DNA of 64,000 nt from CAWGCA01 sp963820955 (GCA_963820955.1 CAWGCA010000033.1:1-64000), one strand, 5' to 3'. Positions 8,818 through 17,861 are shown, counted from the first letter of the stretch. Notes: generated from the sequence alone by a model not told the origin. Program-made: numbers and translations.

Positions 8818-9563
8818 GTCTTCTTCCCTCCAAGGCCTACGAGATTTTTATACCAGCGCAGGGTGCTGGCTATCTTCGTTTGCTGAATCGCGCTCGCCGG
8901 ATCCACCTGCTTGGGGCAGACGATGGAGCAGGCATCGCCAAAGGCGCAGTCCCAGATTCCTTCATTTGCTGCCACGACATCCTCTCGCTCTTCCTGCCCC
9001 TGGTCGCGGGAATCCTGATTGTAGCGGTGCGCCAGCGTGAGGGCTGCGGGACCGATAAACTCAGGAATGAGGGCATACTGAGGACATGCGGCGTAACAGC
9101 ACAGGCAGTTGATACAGAGCGTGTACTGTTTGAACTTTTTAAGCTGCGCCGGTGTCTGCAGATGCTCTCCTTCAGAGAGCGGCTTCCGGTCTTTGCGGAT
9201 GACGTAAGGCTTGACTCGTTCAAGCTTCTCTATGAAGTCATCCATCACCACAACCAGGTCACGCTCGATGGGAAAGTTGGTCAGAGGTTCAATGCGTAGC
9301 GCTCGCTTTGGAAGATCTCTGATGAAGGTCTTGCAGGCGAGCGCGGGCTCGCCGTCGATCATCATTCCGCAACTGCCGCAGACCGCCATGTGACAGGACC
9401 AGCGAAAGCTGAGAGAGCTGTCCATGTAATCCTTGACGTAATTGAGGGCATCCAGCACCACCCAGTCTTCCTCGCAAGGCACCCGGTAGGACTGAAACCA
9501 GGGTTCGTTGTCGTCCTCGGGGCGATAGCGAAGAACCTCCAGCTCGACTGTCTTGTAGCTCAT
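8814..9563 (-). CDS. frdB: Fumarate reductase iron-sulfur subunit
   Basis: The 249-residue protein has the plant-type [2Fe-2S] cysteine pattern (CHMAVCGSCGMM...C) in the N-terminal half. The C-terminal half has two cluster-binding motifs, CINCLCCYAACP and CSIVCPKQVDP, for the [4Fe-4S] and [3Fe-4S] centres. It carries electrons from the quinol site in FrdCD to the flavin in FrdA. The start overlaps the frdA stop by ATGA, a sign of translational coupling. Confidence 0.93.
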   Translation of the reverse strand: MSYKTVELEVLRYRPEDDNEPWFQSYRVPCEEDWVVLDALNYVKDYMDSSLSFRWSCHMAVCGSCGMMIDGEPALACKTFIRDLPKRALRIEPLTNFPIERDLVVVMDDFIEKLERVKPYVIRKDRKPLSEGEHLQTPAQLKKFKQYTLCINCLCCYAACPQYALIPEFIGPAALTLAHRYNQDSRDQGQEEREDVVAANEGIWDCAFGDACSIVCPKQVDPASAIQQTKIASTLRWYKNLVGLGGKKT

Positions 9564-11314
9564 GATTCCACTCCTCCGTACCTCCGTTCCGCAGGTTGCG
9601 AGCGAGTGATCACCACATCCTGGTATTCGATGCGGGGAGCACCACCGGCTTCAAAATACGCAAGGGTGTGCTTCAGGTAATTCTCGTCATCCCGTTCGGT
9701 ATAGTCCAGACGCTGATGGGAGCCCCTGGACTCCTTCCGCTCCAGCGCGGAGTGGGCCATGGCATGGGCCGCTTCCAGCATGGAGCCCAATTCCATGGCA
9801 TAGATCAAGTGAGTATTGAATACGTTACTCTTGTCTTCGAGATGGATCCGGCCATAACGCTCACGCAGCGCGGAAAGCTTGTCGCAGGTCTCTTGCAACG
9901 CAACCTCCGTACGGTAGATTCCAGCCCCGGACTCCGTGGTGTCGTTCATCTCTTTGCGCAAACCAGCGACCGACTCGTCGCTCTCCTGTCTGAGAAAAAG
10001 GTCGGTAATCCGTTGCCTCGTCTTTTCCCCTTTTTGCAACAGAGACTTATTCTGCTTTCCTTCCTCAACCTGCTGCGCATATTCGGCGGCGTGCCGACCT
10101 GCACGCCCCCCAAATACCAGGAGTTCGGTGAGCGAATTCGACCCAAGACGATTTGCGCCGTTGATGCTGACGCAGGCGCACTCCCCCGCAGCGTATAAGC
10201 CTGGCATTGGTGTCGCGGCTTCAATGTCGGTGTGGATGCCACCCATCATGTAGTGCACCACCGGCCGCACCGGGACCAGTTCATGCACAGGATCCGCGCC
10301 CACATAGCTCTTGGCCAGATCCCGTACCATGGGTAATCGCTCGTCGATCTTCTTCTCGCCCAGATGCCGCATATCGAGATGCACCACATCCCCCCACCGG
10401 GTGCTGATGGTCCTTCCCTGCTTCTGTTCATGCCAGAATGCCTGACTCAATCGATCTCGCGGGCCGAGTTCCATAGCCTTCTTGCGCGGCCAGGGGTCTG
10501 GGGGGCCCAAATTGTAGTCCTGCAGGTAACGATACCCATCCTTGTTGACCAGAATACCGCCCTCTCCACGACAACCTTCGGTGAGCAGTATTCCCGTACC
10601 GGGCAGCCCCGTCGGGTGATACTGGACAAACTCCATATCCTTGAGGGGGACACCCGCTCGGTAGGCCATCGCCAGACCGTCAGCAGTCTTAATTGCCCCA
10701 TTGGTGGTGAATGGGAACATCCAGCCGGCCCCTCCGGTTGCTATGATCACCGCTTTGGCCTGGAACAGTTTCATCAATCCAGTACGCATCTCGATGGCGG
10801 TGACGCCGCGGCAGCGGCCCTCGTCTACGATCAGATCCGTACAGTAGTATTCATCGAAACGGTTTATGGAGGGAAATTGCAGCGACGTTTGAAACAGGGT
10901 GTGCAAAATATGAAAACCGCTTTTGTCTGCCGCATACCAGGTGCGCTCAATCTTCATGCCACCGAAAGGGCGAACTGCGACATGCCCATCTGCTTCACGA
11001 CTCCAGGGGCAGCCCCAGTGCTCCAACTGGATCAACTCTTTCGGTGCCTGGTTGATAAACAGTTCGACCGCATCCTGGTCACAAAGCCAATCGCCACCGG
11101 ACACTGTATCGTGAAAATGGTGATCCAGGCTGTCTTCCGGTTTGATAACGCCTGCAGCACCGCCTTCCGCCGCCACTGTATGGCTGCGCATTGGATAGAC
11201 TTTCGAAATCAGCGCAACCTTGAGACCGGGATTGCTCTCTGCAACGGCGATCGCCGCCCTGAGACCCGCCCCCCCCGCGCCGACGATGGCTATATCAGCC
11301 TCTATTATTTCCAT
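9560..11314 (-). CDS. frdA: Fumarate reductase flavoprotein subunit
   Basis: The 584-residue protein opens with a dinucleotide-binding motif (IVGAGGAGLRAA). It has the covalent FAD histidine at residue 45 in MRSHTVAAEGG. The catalytic motifs of the succinate dehydrogenase/fumarate reductase family follow, including HPTGLPGTGIL and the C-terminal RRYGG-like end. The AEGG form and the separate FrdC and FrdD subunits favour fumarate reductase. It is the first gene of frdABCD and is divergent from rquA across about 500 bases, which ties it to low-potential rhodoquinol as electron donor. Confidence 0.93.
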   Translation of the reverse strand: MEIIEADIAIVGAGGAGLRAAIAVAESNPGLKVALISKVYPMRSHTVAAEGGAAGVIKPEDSLDHHFHDTVSGGDWLCDQDAVELFINQAPKELIQLEHWGCPWSREADGHVAVRPFGGMKIERTWYAADKSGFHILHTLFQTSLQFPSINRFDEYYCTDLIVDEGRCRGVTAIEMRTGLMKLFQAKAVIIATGGAGWMFPFTTNGAIKTADGLAMAYRAGVPLKDMEFVQYHPTGLPGTGILLTEGCRGEGGILVNKDGYRYLQDYNLGPPDPWPRKKAMELGPRDRLSQAFWHEQKQGRTISTRWGDVVHLDMRHLGEKKIDERLPMVRDLAKSYVGADPVHELVPVRPVVHYMMGGIHTDIEAATPMPGLYAAGECACVSINGANRLGSNSLTELLVFGGRAGRHAAEYAQQVEEGKQNKSLLQKGEKTRQRITDLFLRQESDESVAGLRKEMNDTTESGAGIYRTEVALQETCDKLSALRERYGRIHLEDKSNVFNTHLIYAMELGSMLEAAHAMAHSALERKESRGSHQRLDYTERDDENYLKHTLAYFEAGGAPRIEYQDVVITRSQPAERRYGGVES

Positions 11315-11830
11315 CCACCCTCCTTACATTCTTCAGCTATCATTAGACCAGCGCTTGCCGAATATATACCGCCCCCCGGCTTTAATTTAGATATGAAACG
11401 CCGGTCGGTTCGACCAATCTATCAGACCCGCTTAAATTCCAGCCGATGTGGAATCGGTCACGGTTGCGAGCATCAAGCACGCCACCATCATTTTTCTTGT
11501 GGTTAATACTTAACTGTCGAACCAGCTGCTTGTCTGTACTTGGTATATTAACTCAACCACGCGCAAAATATTTGTTCGATTTTGACAAAAGTGTTAGAAG
11601 TTATAAGCTAGGTTAGACATAATAAATAATGAAATCGCAAGCAGATAGGATTGATCTCAAACCTGGCCATATATAACAAGGCCGATATTTAGAGTTACGT
11701 GCGCTAAATGAGCGCTGCTTAGCCTTATGGCACTAAGTTTTCTGCATATCCGCATAAGCAGGTAATTCATGCACGCTGTTGAATTTCCCATCATGCAACT
11801 AGAACCGAAATAGCAAGAAACAGAGGGGGT
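11315..11830. other. Divergent control region between frdABCD and rquA
   Basis: This 516-base gap must hold the promoters of both transcription units. A TTGACA hexamer occurs near 11580. I looked for an FNR-type palindrome (TTGAT-N4-ATCAA) and found no convincing one. No open frame in it looks coding. Confidence 0.45.
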
Positions 11831-12571
11831 ATGGTGCAGAAAGAGACTGGCTATCGAACTGCTGAGTCAGTGATTGACGGATATGTTGACAAATTCGTGC
11901 AGACCTACGACGTCCCGGACTATCTGGAGAAGAACTACTGGTGGGCCTATCTACATCCAAAAAGCCTGCGGTTCTTTGAACAGCAATGGGTAATCAACAG
12001 TATACTCTGGGGAAATTATACCCGCCTCAGGGACACCACGCTGAGAGAGTTGGGGGAGAACATCACCGGCCGGACACTCCAGGTTGCCTGCGTCTACGGT
12101 AACCTGACACCGAAGCTAGCGGAGCGGCTTCGCCCCAACGCGCGCCTCGATGTGGTAGATGCGGCACTCATCCAACTTGAGAATCTGTCGAGCAAACTGA
12201 ACGGAGACAATATATTCCTCGACTGCCAGGATGCAGCCGAACTTAAATTCGAAGCGGCATCTTTCGATCAAGTCCTGGTTTTCTTTCTGCTGCACGAACT
12301 GCCAATGGAAACGAGAAAAAAGGCGATCAGGGAAGCATTGCGCGTTCTCAAACCAGGCGGGAAACTGATTTTAATGGATTACCATCGTCCGGTGAAACAG
12401 CACCCACTGCGCTATCTCATGCCCTTGATTTTCAAGACTCTCGAGCCATTTGCGCTGGATCTCTGGAGAGCCGAAATCGAAGACTGGGTGGCAGCCGACA
12501 CACCGCTTCGCTCCATTGAAAAGACGACTTACTTTGGTGGTCTCTACCAGAAGGTCGTGATACAGCGATAG
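11831..12571 (+). CDS. rquA: Rhodoquinone biosynthesis methyltransferase-like protein RquA
   Basis: The 246-residue protein is a class I SAM-dependent methyltransferase fold of the RquA type. RquA converts ubiquinone to rhodoquinone, the low-potential quinone used for fumarate reduction. Features I associate with RquA are VPDYLEKNYWWAYLHP (28-43), the atypical SAM-site motif QVACVYGNLT (84-93) in place of the usual D/E-x-GxGxG, CQDAAEL (132-138), FFLLHELP (151-158), YHRP (184-187) and the C-terminal TYFGGLYQKVV (233-243). The purine-rich AGAGGGGG motif lies just before the ATG; the next codon, GTG, is an alternative start. It is divergent from frdABCD and followed by a COQ10-like gene, which supports a quinone role. 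Confidence 0.88.
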   Translation: MVQKETGYRTAESVIDGYVDKFVQTYDVPDYLEKNYWWAYLHPKSLRFFEQQWVINSILWGNYTRLRDTTLRELGENITGRTLQVACVYGNLTPKLAERLRPNARLDVVDAALIQLENLSSKLNGDNIFLDCQDAAELKFEAASFDQVLVFFLLHELPMETRKKAIREALRVLKPGGKLILMDYHRPVKQHPLRYLMPLIFKTLEPFALDLWRAEIEDWVAADTPLRSIEKTTYFGGLYQKVVIQR

Positions 12572-12617
12572 TGACCTCTGTATTGTCTTTGCCAGCATCT
12601 GATAGAGCCATCCTTTG

Positions 12618-13058
12618 TCAATGAGTGTACAACGAATACGCGCGCTGTTCGAAGGCCCTGACAATGCCTTGTGCTGCTTCTCCGAGGACCACCTCGAAGA
12701 CGGGTCGTAGTAACAACGACGCCGCTTCACAACGGAGTGCAAAATCGACCATACAGGAGTGCGTAGATCGGGCTTCCAACAGCCACTGAATGAGAAATTT
12801 GTCGAACAGGGGGTCATTGGAAGTGATGCGAATCCGACCGGGCCGCTGCATGCGAGTTTCAGTGCGAAAGGTTTTACGCAGTGGCCCCAGCTGCAGCGTC
12901 TGTCGAGTAAAGTAAAGATCCGAGTTATCTTCCGAGCGACTGGTATTAGCATGATGCCACAAAGGCAAAAAATCCGGATAACGCTCCACGTCCGCAACGA
13001 GATCAAAGATCTGATCAGCACTGAACGGTAGCATTCGTTTCTCTCTGTGGATCGCCAT
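12618..13058 (-). CDS. COQ10/RatA-like START-domain quinone-binding protein
   Basis: The 146-residue protein is a single START/SRPBCC domain of the type II toxin RatA/COQ10 family. It begins with the family pattern SADQIFDLVADVERYPDFLPLW. Mitochondrial COQ10 binds ubiquinone and is needed for its function in respiration. The bacterial members are usually named RatA, although a quinone role is equally likely. It ends convergently with rquA, 46 bases away, so a rhodoquinone or ubiquinone binding role is a reasonable inference here. Confidence 0.82.
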   Translation of the reverse strand: MAIHREKRMLPFSADQIFDLVADVERYPDFLPLWHHANTSRSEDNSDLYFTRQTLQLGPLRKTFRTETRMQRPGRIRITSNDPLFDKFLIQWLLEARSTHSCMVDFALRCEAASLLLRPVFEVVLGEAAQGIVRAFEQRAYSLYTH

Positions 13059-13224
13059 TGTGAAGGGATGCCTCTCCTCTCCATCGTCGAATAAAACGTA
13101 CCTTTGATCTCCCGATCTTACGCCCTACGTGGCGTGGTTGTGTCTATGCTGCCCGAGATTCAGCACCGGGGAGCTTGATCACCTCTCCGAGGTTTGACCA
13201 GGTTTTAGCGGCCGTTCTTGCATA

Positions 13225-14307
13225 TCAGGATGCCGCGCTTGTCGGCCGCGGAGACCAGTGAACGGCTGGACCCGTTCCAATTCCATCACCATTGTCGCCA
13301 GGTTGGGAATGGATGTAGAGTATGCTCGCATTAGCCAGATAAATAATTAACAAGAAAATACTGCTCCATCCGAGGCGGTTGAAAATCTGGCGACTGGAAC
13401 GAAAGTAAAGACCGACAATCGCCACACCGGTCATGGTGATCGCAGAGATGGCGGATATTAGGTGGATTGATGAAATCGATGAAAACAGATCTCCGCTGCG
13501 ATAAAAGAGGTCATCGATTGCCAGGATGAGAATGTTGAACAGATTACTGCCAAACAGGTCACCAATCGCCATATCGACAGCACCGATGCGCACTGCAGTG
13601 TAGGTCACAACCAGTTCCGGCAAGGAAGTCACCAGCGCAGCAAACATTGTCCCCACGAAGCTGTGTGACCAGCCCATCAATGCTGCGATGTCGGCAGCGA
13701 TGTATGGCAGCCAGATACCGGCTGCAACTACGAACGCTGCTGCAATGCCGTAACGTATCACAAGTTCCCGCAATGATTGATCTGGATACTTGTCAGCTTC
13801 CTTATTAGCGTACTCAGCAGTTTGAACCTTCTCGTACATAAAAATAATACGCATCGCAAGGACATAGATCAGCAGGATAATCGGACTATAGAGCCCGATG
13901 CTCCAGAATGACCACTGCAGTCCCAACTGTGCCAGCACCAGATTCCAGCAGACAAAACCAAGCAGTACAATACCGAAACCAGCTGACAGAATGTGTCCAC
14001 GACCTGCATACCTGAAAAAAGGCGTATCGCGATCGAGATAGTCGAGAAAGACCAGAATCAGCAGATTGTATGCACAACTGCCGAATACATCTCCTGCCGC
14101 CACATTCGGGACATTTGCCAGGGTAACTGAACTGATTCCAGTGGCCAATTCCGGTAGCGAGGTTACCGTGGCAAGCAGCAGCACACCAATCCAGGAACCG
14201 CCGATGCCGGTTTTATCCGCGATCGCATCTCCATAGTGCGTGAGTTTGGCACCCGCAATCCCGATGGTTGCAACACATAGCAGAAAATAAAACCAGGTTG
14301 TAATCAT
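13225..14307 (-). CDS. Na+/Ca2+ exchanger family (CaCA) membrane protein
   Basis: The 360-residue protein is almost entirely membrane helices. It has the two inverted alpha repeats of the cation/Ca2+ exchanger family: ATVTSLPELATG with AAGDVFGSCAYN (residues about 46-81), and AALVTSLPELVVTY with AIGDLFGSNLFN in the second half. The acidic residues in both repeats that bind the cation are present. It would exchange Na+ or H+ for Ca2+ across the inner membrane. The transported ion cannot be confirmed from sequence. It stands alone on the minus strand. Confidence 0.88.
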   Translation of the reverse strand: MITTWFYFLLCVATIGIAGAKLTHYGDAIADKTGIGGSWIGVLLLATVTSLPELATGISSVTLANVPNVAAGDVFGSCAYNLLILVFLDYLDRDTPFFRYAGRGHILSAGFGIVLLGFVCWNLVLAQLGLQWSFWSIGLYSPIILLIYVLAMRIIFMYEKVQTAEYANKEADKYPDQSLRELVIRYGIAAAFVVAAGIWLPYIAADIAALMGWSHSFVGTMFAALVTSLPELVVTYTAVRIGAVDMAIGDLFGSNLFNILILAIDDLFYRSGDLFSSISSIHLISAISAITMTGVAIVGLYFRSSRQIFNRLGWSSIFLLIIYLANASILYIHSQPGDNGDGIGTGPAVHWSPRPTSAAS

Positions 14308-14569
14308 TCAACTGTCCACAGTATGCCGCGTACGAGCATCGGGAAAGGTCTACTCCTCGCGGGTGGCTGGTTGCTATCCGGCCTAGCAGGTTCCGACATA
14401 CAACAAGCCTGATACTGCATATACTGCTTCGGCGTGACCGATCAACGCTATTATCTCCACTTTCTTGTACAAGGGCGAGATTAGTTTTAAGTGACACACA
14501 GCTAAGCTGGAGCGAAAATTGTTGTGAATTTTTTCGACTAGCTTAAGTAACCGCTGATCTATTCCTACT

Positions 14570-14596
14570 CCGTCATCCCGACGCGGGCCGGGATCC
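14570..14596. repeat. Short palindromic repeat-like element
   Basis: The sequence CGTCATCCCGACGCGGGCCG followed by GGATCC has 6-base arms (ATCCCG and CGGGAT). It resembles the 'GTCATCCCGGCG...GCCGGGATCC' palindromes dispersed in many proteobacterial genomes. Only one copy was noticed here, so repeat status is inferred from that resemblance. Confidence 0.45.
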
Positions 14597-14628
14597 AGTA
14601 ACTTGCTTGTTTACTTTAAGGGCTCCTG

Positions 14629-14677
14629 GAAAAAATTCGAGGTGTCCATGTGGCGCAGGGACGCATCACTTTTTTCC
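14629..14677 (+). repeat. Dispersed repeat, copy 1
   Basis: About 49 bases beginning GAAAAAATTCGAGG and including GTGGCGCAGGGACGCA match, at roughly four bases in five, the sequence at 34977-35025 in the trpF-truA gap. Both copies are intergenic, which fits a dispersed non-coding repeat. Confidence 0.5.
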
Positions 14678-14795
14678 CAGAAAGTTTGTTATGGTAACGA
14701 CAATCCCCGTATCGGCGATCAACGTCAAGGATAGGGTGATGAAGGAGAGTAAATTCAGCTTTAACAACAACGAACTTTAGAACAGGAGCGTCACC

Positions 14796-16415
14796 ATGTA
14801 CAAAACCGCTATTACCGCCCTCTCTGAGCTGGAAACGTTAAAACCCAAATATGCCTTGGTCGCTGATGTCGATCTTGTTGTGATTCGTATGGACGAAGAA
14901 GAAAAGGTTTCTGTGCTCTATGGACGCTGTTTGCACCGTGGCGCGTTGATGGCGGATGGCCATATAGAAGGAGAAAACCTGGTGTGCGGCTTGCATAACT
15001 GGGACTATTGCTACAAATCCGGCGTAAGCTCCTACAATCCTTCGGAACGTCTACAGCGATTCAATTCCTGGGTAGAGGACGGCAAGGTCTGGGTCGATGA
15101 GGATGAGATCAGGGTCTGGGCCATGGACAATCCCCAGCCCTATGACCGGGACACCTACCAGGGTTTGTACAAGGATATCCACGGTGGGCCGGAAGAGCCG
15201 CACACCCAGTATATTCAGCATCTGGCTGAACACGGCCTGTCCGAGGTCGGTCACCACGGTCGGGTCAACGCCATGGGCGTGCCCAGGGATACATTGCCAA
15301 AGTGGGAACAGATCCAGCTCTTAACCGCCCAACTGCACAAAGTCCCATTGCTTGACGAACACCCCGTCGAAACCGAGGTCATCATAGGTCCAAAGGCCAA
15401 AAAGCCACTGCTACTGGAGCGCCCGTTGTTCGTCTCGGACATGAGCTTTGGCGCCCTTTCTGAGGAGGCCAAGGTGTCACTGGCAATGGGTGCAGAGATG
15501 GCTGGTACCGGCATCTGTTCCGGCGAGGGTGGCATGTTGAGTGAAGAGCAGGCCGCGAATTCCCGCTATCTGTACGAACTGGCCTCTGCCCGTTTCGGCT
15601 ACTCCATGGATAAGGTGCAAAAATGCCAGGCCTTTCATTTCAAGTGTGGCCAGGGCGCCAAGACCGGCACTGGTGGCCACCTTCCAGGCAACAAGGTAAA
15701 AGGCAAGATCGCGGAGGTGCGCGGGCTCAAAGAAGGCGAAGCGGCTATTTCACCGTCACGTTTTCCCGACTGGGAGACGGTAGATGACTATCGGCGTTTT
15801 GCGCTGGAAGTACGCGAAGCGACCGGCGGCATTCCCATTGGCGTGAAGCTTTCCGCCCAACACATAGAACGGGATATAGAGGCAGCACTACAAATCGGTG
15901 TCGACTACATTATTCTCGATGGTCGCGGCGGCGGTACCGGTGCTGCACCGCTCATCTTCCGCGACAATATCTCGGTGCCTACTATTCCAGCCCTGGCACG
16001 TGCCCGCCGTTATCTGGACAAAAAGGGCTGCAAGGACGTGTCACTGGTGATCACCGGCGGGCTGCGGTTGCCTGCCGATTTTATCAAGGCACTGGCATTG
16101 GGCGCCGACGCCATCGCGGTTTCTAACTCGGCGATTCAGGCGATCGGCTGCCTGGGTATGCGTGCCTGCCATACCAACAACTGCCCCGTGGGTATCGCCA
16201 CCCAGAAGCCTCATCTGCGCAATCGCCTGAAGATCGAAAAGGGCGCAGAGCAACTCAACAACTTCTTCCGCGCCTCTACCGAGCTGATGCAGGTGATGGC
16301 CCGGGCCTGTGGCCATGATCATCTGAACAAGTTCAGCATTGACGACCTGGCCACCTGGGATCGGGACATGGCGGATCTGACGGGTATCGACTACGGCGGC
16401 CTGTCCCGGGACTGA
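14796..16415 (+). CDS. Rieske domain fused to an FMN-dependent glutamate-synthase-like domain
   Basis: The 539-residue protein has an N-terminal Rieske [2Fe-2S] domain, with CLHRG (Cys45, His47) and CGLHNW (Cys64, His67). It is followed by an FMN-binding domain like the large-subunit synthase domain of glutamate synthase. In that domain GGMLSEEQ, GQGAKTGTGGHLPG and DGRGGGTGAAP are visible, as is a C-x5-C-x4-C iron-sulfur motif (CLGMRACHTNNC). The glutaminase domain of GltB is absent, so it is not a complete glutamate synthase. The electron source and substrate are unknown. It has a good AGGAG ribosome binding site and no operon partner. Confidence 0.85.
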   Translation: MYKTAITALSELETLKPKYALVADVDLVVIRMDEEEKVSVLYGRCLHRGALMADGHIEGENLVCGLHNWDYCYKSGVSSYNPSERLQRFNSWVEDGKVWVDEDEIRVWAMDNPQPYDRDTYQGLYKDIHGGPEEPHTQYIQHLAEHGLSEVGHHGRVNAMGVPRDTLPKWEQIQLLTAQLHKVPLLDEHPVETEVIIGPKAKKPLLLERPLFVSDMSFGALSEEAKVSLAMGAEMAGTGICSGEGGMLSEEQAANSRYLYELASARFGYSMDKVQKCQAFHFKCGQGAKTGTGGHLPGNKVKGKIAEVRGLKEGEAAISPSRFPDWETVDDYRRFALEVREATGGIPIGVKLSAQHIERDIEAALQIGVDYIILDGRGGGTGAAPLIFRDNISVPTIPALARARRYLDKKGCKDVSLVITGGLRLPADFIKALALGADAIAVSNSAIQAIGCLGMRACHTNNCPVGIATQKPHLRNRLKIEKGAEQLNNFFRASTELMQVMARACGHDHLNKFSIDDLATWDRDMADLTGIDYGGLSRD

Positions 16416-16831
16416 TGTATCGCAGCAGATATTGCGGGGTTAATCAGGTTAGCGTGCGAGCGGACAATCACTCTCAGGACGCGGACGAGAAATTAGAGGA
16501 CGAAGACCATGAGGCGTGCCATGGCTTCCGAGTGTGCCGTCCTGTCCTAATAATTTCAAGCGTGCGCTGGCACCTTAACAAGAAGTCCGAACGAAGCCGA
16601 AGTCATTGATTTTCAGGCGGATGAGTTTTGAGGAGCGACAAGCCTTCGATAGGAATTGCTATCCTGACTCGCTTAGCACGATCATCCCGTCGAATACAGG
16701 AGGTTGATAGTGGAGCGCTTACGAACATTCCGCTGCTTGGAACCTTCTAATAATTTGGAAAGCTCCAATTTATTAATGAACGATAGCTGGATGCGCTACG
16801 CCCAAGAACTGCTCAACCCTCAGCAGCCTGG
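16416..16831. other. Intergenic region, nothing recognised
   Basis: The gap of about 415 bases separates two convergent units. A GTG preceded by AGGAGG occurs at 16710, but its frame runs antisense into the next gene and does not look like a protein. No RNA or repeat was identified. Confidence 0.35.
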
Positions 16832-17326
16832 CTATTGCACGGCGGGGGAAGCACCATCTTTGACCGTAATAAAGCGGAACGGCGCGGCCCGCAGACCGTC
16901 GTCGGTGTGGATCAGTACCTTTGCCTCCCATTCCATGGCGTCGCGCACACAGACCGGCAGCATCCCCTCGCCGCTGAAGCGACCTTGCCCCAATGGGGAC
17001 AGTTTAGGTCGATTGAACCCCATGTTCATGCTCAAACCCTGGAGATCTACTTCCACACCCTCGGCTTCAAGACCCACCACCCGCACCTCGAACTGCAGGG
17101 GTTCGAGCAAGGGAATGCTGTCCGGCTGGATACCGAACACCACTCGTCCGCCATCAGGGAAATCGCCCCTACAGGGGCCTGCCCGCAGATCGCAGTCCGG
17201 ATCCAGGGGTGCCAGCATCGAGACTTCAGGGTTCAACAGGGGCAGAACCCGGTAAATCGCCACACCGGCCAGACCGAGAAACAACAGGCCTGCAACCATC
17301 CAAAGCACTCTACTCGATCTGTTCAC
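16832..17326 (-). CDS. Small membrane-anchored periplasmic protein downstream of nosL
   Basis: The 164-residue protein has one N-terminal membrane segment (about 8-27) and a periplasmic region with the character of a beta-sandwich. That region holds two cysteines in DPDCDLRAGPC and the motif LSMNMGFNRPKLSPLGQGRFSG. The 'MNMG...L...G.G.F.G...LP.C' pattern is reminiscent of FixH/YtkA-like domains, but I cannot assign it firmly. It begins 17 bases after the nosL-like gene, so the two are probably one operon and may act together in copper handling. Confidence 0.68.
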   Translation of the reverse strand: MNRSSRVLWMVAGLLFLGLAGVAIYRVLPLLNPEVSMLAPLDPDCDLRAGPCRGDFPDGGRVVFGIQPDSIPLLEPLQFEVRVVGLEAEGVEVDLQGLSMNMGFNRPKLSPLGQGRFSGEGMLPVCVRDAMEWEAKVLIHTDDGLRAAPFRFITVKDGASPAVQ

Positions 17327-17342
17327 GATACACCTCTGTCCG

Positions 17343-17861
17343 CTATGGCCTGCTGTCCGCTTTCCGCTTTGCGGCCTGATCCTGCAACCGCTCTTTCAGG
17401 TGAGCGGCATGACTTTCGTAACTTGCCTCGATTGCGAAGATCTGCCACTTAGCGCGCACGAAATCCAGGGCCCCAGGCATCGGATCTGACTGTGCGCCAA
17501 GACCATATCCCATGGGGCTCTCCCCACCCGTTACATAGACCGCTTTTCTGGCGTCGATCCAGTTTCCGTTGCGATGATCGGTAACCCAGATCTCGGTGCG
17601 GGGATCCTGCTTCCAGGGCTGCTTCTCCAGCCACAACAGGGCACAGCCAACATCGTCAAAAACCGCTATCCTGAAACCCTGCTCTGCCTCGAAATAGCGC
17701 ACCTGGGCGGCATGATCCCGGTCACTGAGCACCATTCGACAGCGCTCGCAGGTCTCCTGCTCCCAGTTCACGTCCCGCGGACCGCTGGCGGGATCGCCGA
17801 AGCAGGCGACCAGCAGGAGCATCACCAGAGCAGGCGTCAGTAACCGGGGGTATCGTGGCAT
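17343..17861 (-). CDS. NosL-type copper-binding lipoprotein
   Basis: The 172-residue lipoprotein starts MPRYPRLLTPALVMLLLVAC, with the lipobox cysteine at residue 20. The NosL signature follows as CERCRMVLSDRDHAAQV, with Cys, Cys and Met as candidate Cu(I) ligands, and the C-terminal part retains NosL-like ...YVTGG...PMGYG.... A longer in-frame start at 18050 adds a hydrophilic stretch before the signal peptide and is unlikely. NosL proteins deliver copper to nitrous oxide reductase or other cuproenzymes. No nosZ is present in the window, so the target enzyme is elsewhere or different. Confidence 0.82.
   Translation of the reverse strand: MPRYPRLLTPALVMLLLVACFGDPASGPRDVNWEQETCERCRMVLSDRDHAAQVRYFEAEQGFRIAVFDDVGCALLWLEKQPWKQDPRTEIWVTDHRNGNWIDARKAVYVTGGESPMGYGLGAQSDPMPGALDFVRAKWQIFAIEASYESHAAHLKERLQDQAAKRKADSRP

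Larger units (their letters stand above)
14308..14795. other. Intergenic region with two repeat-like elements
   Basis: This gap of about 490 bases holds a palindromic repeat-like element near 14570-14596 and a second repeat at 14629-14677 that has a relative near 34980; both are listed separately. The end of the gap carries the AGGAG ribosome binding site of the gene at 14796. No gene was seen. Confidence 0.5.

Noticed and set aside
10364..11506. Open frame of 380 codons on the plus strand
   Set aside because: It is antisense to frdA, which is unambiguous; the frame is a by-product of GC-rich coding sequence.
11315..11830. Possible FNR site between frdA and rquA
   Set aside because: Stretches such as TTGATCTCAA lack the spacing of an FNR palindrome, so no site is claimed.
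16704..17255. Open frame of 183 codons starting near a good AGGAGG motif
   Set aside because: Most of it is antisense to the membrane protein gene downstream of nosL, and its composition looks like a shadow frame.
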